Source: CAIYRG01 sp965247505
Lineage (GTDB): Bacteria > Pseudomonadota > Alphaproteobacteria > Micropepsales > Micropepsaceae
DNA length: 64,000 nucleotides
Direction of reading: 5' to 3'
Assembly: GCA_965247505.1 (NCBI GenBank)
Contig: OZ252020.1
Location: 4,641,182-4,705,181, forward strand
Positions 7,724 to 16,290 of the stretch are shown here, in pieces. The first letter of the stretch is position 1. Every line of letters starts with the position of its first letter. The notes beneath the pieces were generated by a model. That model saw nothing but the letters and a program-made list of their open reading frames with translations. It was not told where the DNA came from and made no database searches. The position numbers were made by a program, and so were the translations under genes.

Positions 7724-9173
7724 GGGGATGTCCCGGTCGATGTTGAAAAGTTGAGGTAGGTGTCGCTCTCCTGGAGCCGTTAGGCTCCGGGTGCTGCAAA
7801 CCCAAAAGGGAGAACGACACCATGGGAAATAATATCCGTAGTTCCAGCCGCCCGAAAGCCCTTGCCCCCTCGATTCCTATGCCGCCGCTGGCGGACGCGA
7901 TGGACGCAGTCCATCTCAGCGTGGATCGGTTTTGTCTTCTGGCCGGGGTCGAGGCCTTGGCCGAGATGATGGAGGGGGACGCCACGACCGTGTGCGGGGC
8001 CCGACATCGCCGCCATGGGGACCGTCGAGGTTATCGCTGGGGCAGGACACATAGCGAGATCGGCTACCACGGCGGCAAAGTGAAGGTGGCCCGGCCACGG
8101 GTTCGTGACCGGGCGGGCAAAGAGGTGAGCTTGGAGAGTTGGCAGGCGCTACGCGATGGCAACCTGCTGCTCGAGTGGGCGCTCAACCTGATGGTGCTGA
8201 ACGTGTCGACCCGCAAGTACCACCGCGCGGTCCGTCTGCCCGAGGGCGAGCTGGCGAAAGCGCGTGGCGACGGCACCTCGAAGTCAGCCGTTTCCCGGCG
8301 CTTTGTGGCGCTGTCACGCAAGAAGATGAAGGCCTGGCTCGCCTCGGATCTCTCGGAACTCGACCTGCTAGTCATCCAGATCGACGGTCTGCATGTCGGC
8401 GACCATGTCCTGATGGCGGCGATCGGCGTCGATGGCAACGGCGACAAGCATGTCCTGGCCGTGGTCGAGGGGGCGACGGAGAACACGGTCGTCGTCCAGG
8501 CCTTGATCGACAATCTCCTCGCCAGGGGGCTCGATCCGACACTGCCGCGGCTGTTCATCGTCGATGGCGCGAAGGCACTCAGCAAAGCGATCCGAAACAC
8601 CTTCGGTGTGGCCGCCGCCATCCAGCGCTGCCAGGTCCACAAGGGCCGTAACATCATCGAGCGCCTGCCCCAACATTTGCACGCGAGCGTCAAGAAGGCG
8701 CCCCGTCAGGCCTGGGACCAGGACGACGCAAACAAGGCCGAGCGGCTCTTGCGCAACCTGGTCCGGCGTCTGGAGCATGAGGAACCGGGCGTCTCGGGCA
8801 GCATCCTGGAGGGGCTGGAGGAGATCCTCACCGTCATCCGCCTCGGCCTACCGCACGAACTCCGGCGCTCGCTCGCCTGCACCAACATCGTCGAGAACGC
8901 GCTCGGCACGGTGCGCCAGGTCACCCGCAGCGTCAAACGCTGGAGACACGCCGAGATGGCGCTCAGATGGATCGCCGCCGGCCTGCTGGAGGCCCAGAAA
9001 ACCTTCCGTCACCTCAAGGCCTATCGCCAGCTGCCCATCCTCCGAAATGCTCTCCAGGAACACTTGAGAAAGGCTCAGGCCGACAGTGCCATTGAAACCA
9101 TCATGAAGGCAGCATAGCATCATCAACCAGCGACGCCTGCCCCACGAATTTCAACAGAGATAGGGACATCGCC
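7724..9173 (+). mobile_element. IS256 family insertion sequence with 8-bp target duplication
   Basis: The 1450-bp element has imperfect inverted ends (GGGGATGTCCC on the left, GGCGATGTCCC on the right read inward). It is flanked by perfect direct repeats TAATAAGT at 7716-7723 and 9174-9181. An 8-9 bp duplication is characteristic of IS256. The perfect repeats and intact transposase point to a recent insertion. Confidence 0.9.
7822..9117 (+). CDS. IS256 family transposase (Mutator type)
   Basis: A 431-residue transposase of normal length. Catalytic residues can be placed in VIQIDGLHVGDHV (first Asp), LFIVDGAKALSKAI (second Asp) and NIVENALGTVRQ (Glu). The RCQVHKGRNI motif, conserved in IS256/Mutator transposases, lies between the second Asp and the Glu. 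AAGGGAGAACGACACC precedes the ATG. The frame is uninterrupted, so the element appears active. Confidence 0.92.
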   Translation: MGNNIRSSSRPKALAPSIPMPPLADAMDAVHLSVDRFCLLAGVEALAEMMEGDATTVCGARHRRHGDRRGYRWGRTHSEIGYHGGKVKVARPRVRDRAGKEVSLESWQALRDGNLLLEWALNLMVLNVSTRKYHRAVRLPEGELAKARGDGTSKSAVSRRFVALSRKKMKAWLASDLSELDLLVIQIDGLHVGDHVLMAAIGVDGNGDKHVLAVVEGATENTVVVQALIDNLLARGLDPTLPRLFIVDGAKALSKAIRNTFGVAAAIQRCQVHKGRNIIERLPQHLHASVKKAPRQAWDQDDANKAERLLRNLVRRLEHEEPGVSGSILEGLEEILTVIRLGLPHELRRSLACTNIVENALGTVRQVTRSVKRWRHAEMALRWIAAGLLEAQKTFRHLKAYRQLPILRNALQEHLRKAQADSAIETIMKAA

Positions 9174-9468
9174 TAATAAGTGCCGTCACCGGCACAGCCC
9201 GCCAGCAGCGTGACCGCCGCGGCACAGACTAATGTTGTTAGCGGTTTCATTGGCGCCTCCAAGAAGGAGAACCGCATAGACGCGAGCCTCCAGCGGAAAC
9301 TATCGCAAAAAGCACCTGAACCGCGGATGAACGTGCAACGTTAAAAAGATGCAACATTCCGCCCAGAAAAACCCCAATCCGCCGGATTTCCGGGGATTAT
9401 GGTTGATATCGTCAAGTTTTGCCGCGCCGCATCTAAGGATCGAAAGGCCGGAATTGCTGCGTACAGCC

Positions 9469-10284
9469 CTATTCGATTCGGCGCCCTTCAATCACTGCCA
9501 TCCGCGCTAGGAGTGAGGCAAAGGGCAGGCCCGTCGCAATACGATCCAGTCTCGCGCCATGAAAGATATTCGTCACTGATTGCCTCTCCACACCAATACA
9601 AGCGGGAAGCATGGCGCAAACATCGGGCCGCGCCATGCGTCGATATCCGATGCCTCCGCGCATCCCCTCAATATCGCCCGTCAAGCGGTGGAATGCATTC
9701 AAGTTGAAAAAACTCAAATAGAACCAGCCTCCCGGCTTCAGCGCCCGAAATATCTTATGGAGAAAAGCGACTTGCGTTTTTTGATCTCCGAGATGCTGAA
9801 GAAAATCAGCCATCATAATGCCGTCAACGGAGGCATCAGAAAATTCAATCGCATTGAGGTCGGCATGCACGAACAGAGCGCGCTCCGACATCGCGCCGCA
9901 GAGATGTGCGTTTATCGACAAAGATTGGATGGAAAAATCGACCGCAACCACGTCATAACCGGCTTGCAGAAGAAGTTCCGTCGTCGGGCCGGGACCGCAT
10001 CCGAGATCGAGAATTTTGTTCCCCTGCCCTTTTGGCGCGCGGGAATGGATAAAGCTTTTGAGTCTCGCAATTTGCGTGGGAAATTTCGGATGCGACATGT
10101 AGTTGAGCGCGTCTTGGTCGCGGACAAGAATCTCCGGCGATGACTGGGCCATATCCGGATCATGGATGAGAAAGCCACCGCGCATATTGCTGCCCAATGA
10201 AGATTGGCAGCAATTGCGCACGCCCTCGGGAGAAAAGGACAACGGCTCACCACAGACGCAACATCGCACTAAATTATAGAGCAT
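9469..10284 (-). CDS. class I SAM-dependent methyltransferase
   Basis: A 271-residue protein with a short N-terminal cysteine cluster (Cys8, Cys9, Cys11 in VRCCVCGEPL, and Cys25, Cys26) that may form a small zinc site. A class I methyltransferase domain follows, with motif I at KILDLGCGPGPTTELL (about 90-105), the acidic turn VVAVDFS, then FVHADLNAIEF, and motif IV-like GIMMADFLQHL. The substrate cannot be deduced. The layout resembles small-molecule or lipid methyltransferases of the UbiE/Methyltransf_11 group. A GTG directly before the ATG at 10284 is an alternative start; the ribosome site (AGAGG) is weak for both. Confidence 0.75.
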   Translation of the reverse strand: MLYNLVRCCVCGEPLSFSPEGVRNCCQSSLGSNMRGGFLIHDPDMAQSSPEILVRDQDALNYMSHPKFPTQIARLKSFIHSRAPKGQGNKILDLGCGPGPTTELLLQAGYDVVAVDFSIQSLSINAHLCGAMSERALFVHADLNAIEFSDASVDGIMMADFLQHLGDQKTQVAFLHKIFRALKPGGWFYLSFFNLNAFHRLTGDIEGMRGGIGYRRMARPDVCAMLPACIGVERQSVTNIFHGARLDRIATGLPFASLLARMAVIEGRRIE

Positions 10285-10417
10285 CACCTCTAAGCCTCAT
10301 GAAACAGCCCGCCAGCCATAGGGCTATTTTCGATGGGAACAATATGTTGGGCAAGGCAATTGTCAGGGGCTCGCCGATGCCCGGAGACATATCGCGCTTG
10401 CTCCACGCCAACAAACA

Positions 10418-10780
10418 TTAAATGAATTGTTTGGAAAGAACGGAGTGAGTGATCTCTCTAACTTGCCCTTGCCTGCATGCTGACGCGCCGCAGGATTTCA
10501 CGCGCGGATTGGATTCATCTTGTAGAGATATTGGCTCATCGAACGAAAGACCCATTTCGGTTCCTTTGCGCCACTTCACGGTCGATTCATAGGCGCTGAA
10601 ATTTTTTGGATCCAAGAAAACAATATTGTTCGGAATGGAAAAGAGATCTTGTACTTTGACGCGAGCTCCGGTTTCGGAAATATCCTTAATCGTGCAGTCG
10701 AGCGTGTACGTCTCGCCGCCATATATGATCTTTCCTACAAGGAAAGCTCGTGTTCGAGGGGATGCTCTATTCTCGCTCAT
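10418..10780 (-). CDS. PilZ domain protein
   Basis: A 120-residue protein consisting essentially of one PilZ domain, the common cyclic-di-GMP receptor module. Both ligand motifs are visible: RxxxR at Arg5-Arg9 (RASPR) and DxSxxG at Asp33-Gly38 (DISETG), followed by TVKWRKGTEMGLSF. The C-terminal 25 residues (CGASACRQGQVREITH) are outside the domain. It lies 133 bp from the methyltransferase in the same direction, probably as a separate unit. The target process is unknown. Confidence 0.8.
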   Translation of the reverse strand: MSENRASPRTRAFLVGKIIYGGETYTLDCTIKDISETGARVKVQDLFSIPNNIVFLDPKNFSAYESTVKWRKGTEMGLSFDEPISLQDESNPRVKSCGASACRQGQVREITHSVLSKQFI

Positions 10781-11005
10781 ATAACCAATTGGCCCACATC
10801 AAGACGTACGACGCGCCGCTAACCCCGTTGGTTAATAGGGTTACAATTGCCGATATCAATGCGCAACCCGATCCTTTTCCGTCGCGGCACAGCGGGAGAG
10901 AGGCAAGTTACCGCGCTCGCGCTGAACCGATTCCCATCTCTATTCGGCCCAATTTGCGCCGAATAGGTTAGAAACTGGTTTCCAAATCTGAACCCTTGAC
11001 CGGTA

Positions 11006-13186
11006 TTAGTGGTCTAGGGGCGTGTCCCTCATCTGGAAATTATAGACTTTCGGCCTGGTACCCTTGCCCGTTTCCATATGGAACGGGGTTCTGGAACCAA
11101 AGGTCGTCCAGAGCCCCCGGCCCTTCCAGCCGCCGTCCGGATCGTCGATCCGTCCGTCAACACCCTTTACGAAGAAGCCGGTCGGATAAGGAACACGAAG
11201 GGTGAGAATTTCCTCATTCACCAGCGCGAGAAGCGATTCGGAAGCATTACCGATAACGATGGGAACATCATTGCCAACACCGAGCGTGTTGTGCTGATCG
11301 ACCCAGGTGTAATAGCTGGTCTCACCGCTGCCCGGCACGTCCTGAATGTTCTTATATTGCGGTCCTGGGATTTCATAGAAAGCCCAGCCTTCGGGACAAT
11401 GCCTTCCCGTAGCTTCCGGCCCATTGAGCGATCCCGTACACTTACGGACATCGAAACTCGCAATGTGCCCGCTCTGCACGCCCGCCCAATTCACGCCATT
11501 GCGATCAATATCCGCACCGCGAATAGAATGCGCTCTCACTTCCGCGTTCTCGTCGAAATACGGCATTTCATAATACTGCGCGATTGAAGTTGCGGGCGGG
11601 TTGTCGCCAGGAATCACGCGGACAAAGCCGCTGGGAAAATCCATGACCGAGCCCCAAACCGAACCATCGGCCGGGCTGTAGGAAACCGAGTAGTTGCCGA
11701 CATCGATCATCTTGTCACGCGTGGGATCAATGGGATCGTTAAAGCCCACCGGATCGGCATCACGCACGCCGTTACCATTGGTATCGAGCACGAAACTAGT
11801 CCAGCCTTGTGCAGTCTCTTGATCGCCGGTCTCCTCGTAAAGGGCGAGGTTGAACCAGCCCATTTCACGCGCACCACCGGAAAACCACATCGTATTATTG
11901 GCGTCCTCGGCAAAGGAGATGTGATGGGTGCCAAAACAGGTCTGCATAAGATCCCACTCATCGGTGCGGGGGTCATAGAGCGCAAGATCGCGTCCCGAAT
12001 TATCGATTGGAAATAATTGCGCGGACGGGTGATCCGATCCTGCGCGGCAAAAATCGGGATTGCCCGCTGCCTTGGTACGCGAGGTGAACCAAACGCGGCC
12101 AAGATGATCCATCATCGGGTTATGCGAGTCGGTGTGGGAATCCCAAATCGGCTCCATCCCCCAGAAGGGCGACGCCGCAAAGATGGAATCGTCACGCGAG
12201 GTATGCATTCCAGGCTCGGCCTGCGGCACGGTCGTGTAGCTGACTTGGTGACTCATCGGATCGAGAATGGGGATTTCATCAGTACTCCATTCCGGCGAAC
12301 CATAGAGCTTGCCATAGGTATTGACGGTCGGATCACGACGGTCGCTGGAGACTGTGTCATGGAGATAGGTCGTTGGTTCCGCCCAATCCCATTGTGTGAC
12401 GACAAGGTTGCGCTCCATGCCCTGCGGGCGCGGCGGTTGCTCAAACGGGAGCTCGCCGGCCGCGACGCGGTCGGTCCAGCTGGCGTATTCTTGGATCGCA
12501 CGGCTTACACCGAGCATAGGAAGGCGATTGACCATTGACGCGCTCGCCTGCCCCGCCTGAATACGCCTCATCCAAGCATCAGCAGAACTTTCGAACTCAC
12601 CAAGCTCGGCGGAGATTTCGCGCATCGCTTTGTTGCCCCATTGATGGCAGGAGCCGCAGCCGGTCGTCTGAATCTGATGAAGCCATTCGGCCTGGGTCTC
12701 CATCTCCTCGCTAATGCCGTTACCCGCATCGCCGGTTCCGGGAAACTCATTGGCTTCGGGAATTTCAAGCAAAGTCATCCAGTAGAGCGCGGGATAAATT
12801 TCTGCTGCCGCAGCTGCGCTGGGCGCTACCACCTGTTCTAGATCGACGTGACTGCCTGGCGTTGCCGTTGTTGCTACAGAATCGGAATTGCCATAGGCCC
12901 GCGCCCAAACCTGGAAATTGGCGTCGGGCAGGTCTGGGATCAAATAGCGGCCTTCATCGTCGGTGATCACCGTGCGGATAAATTTCGTCGGAAGATCGTC
13001 GGTTTCGGCGATGACCCAAGCGCCCGCCTCCGGTCCGTTGGGGCCCATGACCACACCGGCGATGTCGTCGGCGTCCATCATGATGTTAGCGCCCCCGCCC
13101 CCAGCCATGTCCGTGTCCTGCTGAGTGAAGTAGTAAGCGCCTGCGCCCAAAATGATGAGCCCGCCAATTAGTACTGAAGTCCGCAT
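11006..13186 (-). CDS. membrane-anchored haem-c / carboxypeptidase-regulatory-like / beta-propeller protein (copy 1)
   Basis: 726 residues. An uncleaved-looking hydrophobic N-terminus (SVLIGGLIILGAGAYYF, residues 4-20) would anchor it facing the periplasm. A carboxypeptidase-D-regulatory-like beta-sandwich follows (about 40-120; IAGVVMGPNGPEAGAWVIAE, then DDEGRYLIPDLP). Next is one haem-c site, CGSCH at Cys177-His181, and then a long propeller-like region with repeated W-containing blades (VWFTSRTKAAGN, TMWFSGGAREMGW, VNWAGVQSGHIASF) and EF-hand-like LDTNGNGVRDAD. I chose ATG 13186 because GGAGGCGGG lies just upstream; a longer frame to 13297 has no such site. A paralogue with the same architecture and leader lies at 17379-19526, flanking a PQQ dehydrogenase. 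It could act as an electron-transfer partner. Such proteins are widespread but I know of no established function. Confidence 0.8.
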   Translation of the reverse strand: MRTSVLIGGLIILGAGAYYFTQQDTDMAGGGGANIMMDADDIAGVVMGPNGPEAGAWVIAETDDLPTKFIRTVITDDEGRYLIPDLPDANFQVWARAYGNSDSVATTATPGSHVDLEQVVAPSAAAAAEIYPALYWMTLLEIPEANEFPGTGDAGNGISEEMETQAEWLHQIQTTGCGSCHQWGNKAMREISAELGEFESSADAWMRRIQAGQASASMVNRLPMLGVSRAIQEYASWTDRVAAGELPFEQPPRPQGMERNLVVTQWDWAEPTTYLHDTVSSDRRDPTVNTYGKLYGSPEWSTDEIPILDPMSHQVSYTTVPQAEPGMHTSRDDSIFAASPFWGMEPIWDSHTDSHNPMMDHLGRVWFTSRTKAAGNPDFCRAGSDHPSAQLFPIDNSGRDLALYDPRTDEWDLMQTCFGTHHISFAEDANNTMWFSGGAREMGWFNLALYEETGDQETAQGWTSFVLDTNGNGVRDADPVGFNDPIDPTRDKMIDVGNYSVSYSPADGSVWGSVMDFPSGFVRVIPGDNPPATSIAQYYEMPYFDENAEVRAHSIRGADIDRNGVNWAGVQSGHIASFDVRKCTGSLNGPEATGRHCPEGWAFYEIPGPQYKNIQDVPGSGETSYYTWVDQHNTLGVGNDVPIVIGNASESLLALVNEEILTLRVPYPTGFFVKGVDGRIDDPDGGWKGRGLWTTFGSRTPFHMETGKGTRPKVYNFQMRDTPLDH

Positions 13187-13484
13187 TGTCCCGCCTCCAA
13201 AACGATAGGTGATGGTCAGTCCTGCGTGGCGCGTGGCGCCCGCAACCCCCGAAATATTAATTGGTTGCAAGTGTAACGAATTCAGCCTTTGCTGCAAACA
13301 CCCCTAAACTCGGAAACCACGCCCCGGGCCGCCGTTTTTGGATGAAGCGCAAACGATTGAGAAACAATGGAAAAGAGCCCTTTGCGGGGAAATACGGGCA
13401 CCTTACCTTCCCCTGTCGACTTACCATAGCCTTGCGCGCAAGACCGCGATAGCATCGCGGCAGATCGCCAGGGGAGGGCAGCAA

Positions 13485-14285
13485 GTGACCAAGAAATTTG
13501 CGATTAAGGGATTTTTCGCAGGATTGATTCTGCTTTGCATCGCTGTGCCGGCTGCCGCACAGCCTGATGTCGAAGGCAAAATTTCGGGTTATTGGGATCG
13601 CGGCGCCACCGCCGGAACTCCGTTTCTGCCGCTAGGCGATGCGCCCGCGCCGGTTTTGCGCTTGGAGGGCAGCAGAGGCGAGGGCGGCACCCAGCATGGC
13701 GATCCCAGTGCACCGATCCTGCAGCCTTGGGCCGCCGAAGTCATAAGAAAGCGCAACGAAGACGATCGGGCCGGCGTCTTTCAATCCGAGGCCAAGGAAT
13801 CATGCAGCCCGATGGGCGTACCGCATGTTCTTCAGTTCAACGGGCCGCTCAAAGTGCTGGTCACCGAGGACATGGTCATCTTCTTGTTTATGCGAGGCAT
13901 GCTTCCGCGCTTCGTCTACCTAAATGAAAAGCATCCCGAAGATTGGCGGCCGAGGCATTACGGTCATTCGGTGGGACATTTCGAAGGCGATACGCTGGTG
14001 GTCGACACCATAGGACTCACTGACGTAACGCCGACAGATTTGTTCGGCACGCCGCACACCGAACAAATCCATGTCGTTGAGCGTTATCGCGCGCTCGAAG
14101 ACAACGAGACCTTGCGCGTCGAAATCACTGTAGAAGACCCTGGCGCGTTCACCGCGCCTTGGTCCAGTGCCGCGGAATATTACGCGCCGCGCGAGCCTTA
14201 TAGCGAAACTGTGTGCATGGAGAATAATCGCCTCCCAGACGGGAGCCTTGTTCCCGGTCCGCGCGACAACACGCCTGACTTTTAA
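13485..14285 (+). CDS. secreted protein of unknown function
   Basis: A 266-residue exported protein. GTG at 13485 sits behind AGGGGAGGG and begins a clear signal peptide (KKFAIKGFFAGLILLCIAVP, then AAAQ cleavage). The longer frame to 13338 would bury that signal and is rejected. The mature part contains RHYGHSVGHFEGDTLVVDTI, then GLTDVT, HTEQIHVVERYRALEDNETL and FTAPWS. This pattern belongs to an uncharacterised family common in Acidobacteria and Alphaproteobacteria, often near quinoproteins. It is transcribed away from haem protein copy 1 and converges on the PQQ dehydrogenase with a 14-bp gap. No catalytic residues can be assigned. Confidence 0.75.
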   Translation: MTKKFAIKGFFAGLILLCIAVPAAAQPDVEGKISGYWDRGATAGTPFLPLGDAPAPVLRLEGSRGEGGTQHGDPSAPILQPWAAEVIRKRNEDDRAGVFQSEAKESCSPMGVPHVLQFNGPLKVLVTEDMVIFLFMRGMLPRFVYLNEKHPEDWRPRHYGHSVGHFEGDTLVVDTIGLTDVTPTDLFGTPHTEQIHVVERYRALEDNETLRVEITVEDPGAFTAPWSSAAEYYAPREPYSETVCMENNRLPDGSLVPGPRDNTPDF

Positions 14286-14299
14286 TTCGTGATTAGCGT

Positions 14300-16087
14300 T
14301 TAGTTTTCGAGCCCCAAATTTCCCGGTAATGCGAACACATAAACCGCATTGCTGCCGTCGATGGCATCGACGCCGGGCGTGACCACAAGATTTGCATAGC
14401 CGCCGCGCCGGCCGCCGCCTGCCGTGACCGCAATATATTGAACGCCATTCACCTCATAGGAAAAGGCGTGACCTTGGGCTTGCGAGGCCAAGCGCGTGCG
14501 CCACAGCACTTCACCCGTTTCCTGGTCAAGCGCACGGAGATAGCGATCGAACCCGCCGGTCAGCAACAAACCGCCTGCTGTGAGCGAAGTCGGCGAATAG
14601 GTAAGGGCACGATTGTTCCACTTCCAAAGGGTTTCGCCTGTGGTGGCATCGATGGCATGGACCGTGCCGCCAAACTCGGCACCCGGCGCTAATCTACGGG
14701 TCTGGGCCACATTATAATTTTCCCCGCGCTGTCGCGGCGTCGCCAGCGGCGTCGATTGCTGGCACACGTTGATATAGGGAATGAAGAAAGTGTTCGTTTC
14801 GGGATTGTAAGAAGAAGGCGGCCAATCGCGTCCACCCGAATGCGATGGACACCAGTCGACCGGCTCGCCGAATGTCGCGAGAATCTTATCTTCGTCGACC
14901 GTTACGACTCCTTTTTCGTCAATCGATTCGATGAGCGTTTGCGCGCTGGTATCGCGCGCCCAAAGAAATTCACCATCCTCCGCGTCCAACGCCCACATCG
15001 TGCCGGTCTTACAAGGCACGCCGAGGAGCACCCTCCGGTCGGTGCCTTGCGCGCCGGGACCAACACTTAACATCTCATCCGCGTTGGGATTCACATCGGT
15101 CGTTACCGGCATCATCTCGAAAGTGCATTCCTGATCCCAATTGTCGCGCGGAAGAACCTGATGCGCCCATACGACTTCACCCGTACGTGGCCGCACGGCG
15201 AAACGCGTATTTGTTCCGAAAATTGTCGCGCCGGGCTGGTTGCGTTCAGTTTCGGAGCCCGGACAAATACCGCTCGATCCGTAATGCACTAGATTGGTTT
15301 GAGGATCGTAGGAGATTTGCCCCCAAACACCGGTGCACCAGCGATCTCCATAGGCTCTGCCGCCCCAGGTTTCGTCCCCTGGCTCACCCGGACGCGGGAT
15401 GACCGCATTGCGCCATAATTCTTTGCCGGTCTCGACGTCGTGGCCGGTGACATAGCAAGAACGGATTGCTTGCTGGCAAGTGCTGCCCGCGACAACGACG
15501 CCATTGGCCACCACCGGCCCGGTTGAGTTGGTAATGCCTTCGTCCTGACCGCCGCGGTCCGCCTCCCAGATTTGGGCGCCGGTCGTAGCATCGAGCGCAA
15601 CGACGTGATTGTCCCAGGATACGAAAAAGAGCCTGTCGTCATAGAGCGAGATACCGCGCTTGCGCTCGCCATAATGCATTATCGATTCCATCTCGGGCAG
15701 TTCGCGGCGATGCTCCCAGATCAAATCTCCATTGGAAGCGTCCAGCGCCTGAATGACATCGAAAGGATTAGGCACGAACATTACGCCGTCATGCACAAGC
15801 GGCGCGCTTTGATTGATCCCCGGTTCCATCGCACGGGCCCAGATAAGCTGGAGGCTACCGACATTTTCGCGGGTGATTTGGCTGAGCGGGCTGAAGCGAT
15901 AGTTCATCACATTGCGGCCATAGGAGAGCCAATCGCCTGGGGCTGGGTCCGCCAGCATTGCGTCGGTGACCGGCGCGTAATTCTCGATCACGCCCTGGCT
16001 CAGAGCCGGCGACGCGTATGTTCCCAACATCAATATTGGCGCCACAACCAGCGCCCCCGCCACCTTCACGAAGTCGAAATATCTCAC
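14300..16087 (-). CDS. PQQ-dependent dehydrogenase (quinoprotein)
   Basis: A 595-residue periplasmic quinoprotein of the eight-bladed PQQ propeller family. GTG at 16087 follows GGGAGG and starts a signal peptide (hydrophobic core AGALVVAPILMLGTYA, ending ALSQ). WLSYGRNVMNYRFSPLSQI is the usual first blade. Repeated tryptophan-docking blades are seen (GDLIWEHRRELP, GAQIWEADRGGQ, GKELWRNAV, GEVVWAHQ, GEFLWARD, GETLWKWNN, GEVLWRTRLA). The active-site Asp is likely in LPRDNWDQECTF. There is no C-terminal haem domain, so an external cytochrome is needed; the flanking haem-c proteins are candidates. The adjacent-cysteine pair typical of methanol dehydrogenases is not seen. The substrate is unknown; an alcohol or aldehyde is the usual class. 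Confidence 0.88.
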   Translation of the reverse strand: MRYFDFVKVAGALVVAPILMLGTYASPALSQGVIENYAPVTDAMLADPAPGDWLSYGRNVMNYRFSPLSQITRENVGSLQLIWARAMEPGINQSAPLVHDGVMFVPNPFDVIQALDASNGDLIWEHRRELPEMESIMHYGERKRGISLYDDRLFFVSWDNHVVALDATTGAQIWEADRGGQDEGITNSTGPVVANGVVVAGSTCQQAIRSCYVTGHDVETGKELWRNAVIPRPGEPGDETWGGRAYGDRWCTGVWGQISYDPQTNLVHYGSSGICPGSETERNQPGATIFGTNTRFAVRPRTGEVVWAHQVLPRDNWDQECTFEMMPVTTDVNPNADEMLSVGPGAQGTDRRVLLGVPCKTGTMWALDAEDGEFLWARDTSAQTLIESIDEKGVVTVDEDKILATFGEPVDWCPSHSGGRDWPPSSYNPETNTFFIPYINVCQQSTPLATPRQRGENYNVAQTRRLAPGAEFGGTVHAIDATTGETLWKWNNRALTYSPTSLTAGGLLLTGGFDRYLRALDQETGEVLWRTRLASQAQGHAFSYEVNGVQYIAVTAGGGRRGGYANLVVTPGVDAIDGSNAVYVFALPGNLGLEN

Positions 16088-16290
16088 CCGGGCCTCCCTT
16101 AAGCAGTGACGCCTCCAGCTGCACGGCGTCCGCGACATCAATTATAGCAAGATCGTCGCGCGTGCCATGATTTATCAATATTTTTAGAGACGTTTGCGGC
16201 CCTAGAATCGAGCCTCTTTGAGGACACTATGTCTATGGGCGGCCTTTCGTTACATTGTGTGCACGAAAATAGGCCGCAAGGAGACAAGCC
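16088..16290. promoter_or_regulatory. divergent promoter region between the quinoprotein and Vgb-like genes
   Basis: Two genes start on opposite strands 203 bp apart. The region is AT-richer than the genes (ATTATAGCAAGATCG and TTTATCAATATTTTTAGAG). No convincing operator dyad stands out. Confidence 0.45.

Larger units (their letters stand above)
6822..9250 (-). pseudogene. Gly/Asn/Arg-rich lipoprotein, split by IS256 and frameshifted
   Basis: The N-terminus (9250-9174) has ATG behind GGAGG and a lipoprotein signal, MKPLTTLVCAAAVTLLAGC (acylated Cys19). After the IS256 insertion the gene resumes at 7723. It runs through Tyr/Gly-rich sequence (YYGGYGGGYYGANYYDCDYY), the conserved block NQPVFYGGIWYGGPIYY and WRRDNWRGARPRINW, then into low-complexity N/G/R/P repeats ending RGSRNNDD at 6822. 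Two lesions are visible. One is the IS256 insertion with an exact 8-bp duplication. The other is a frame change at a run of seven Gs (7337-7343), where eight would keep the repeat frame open to 6822. An uninterrupted paralogue lies at 44173-45003. The role is unknown; the composition suggests a surface or matrix-like lipoprotein. Confidence 0.75.

Noticed and set aside
6705..7759. Long plus-strand frames opposite the repeat-rich lipoprotein.
   Set aside because: They are antisense shadows of low-complexity Gly/Asn/Arg coding sequence, lack ribosome sites and match no protein type.
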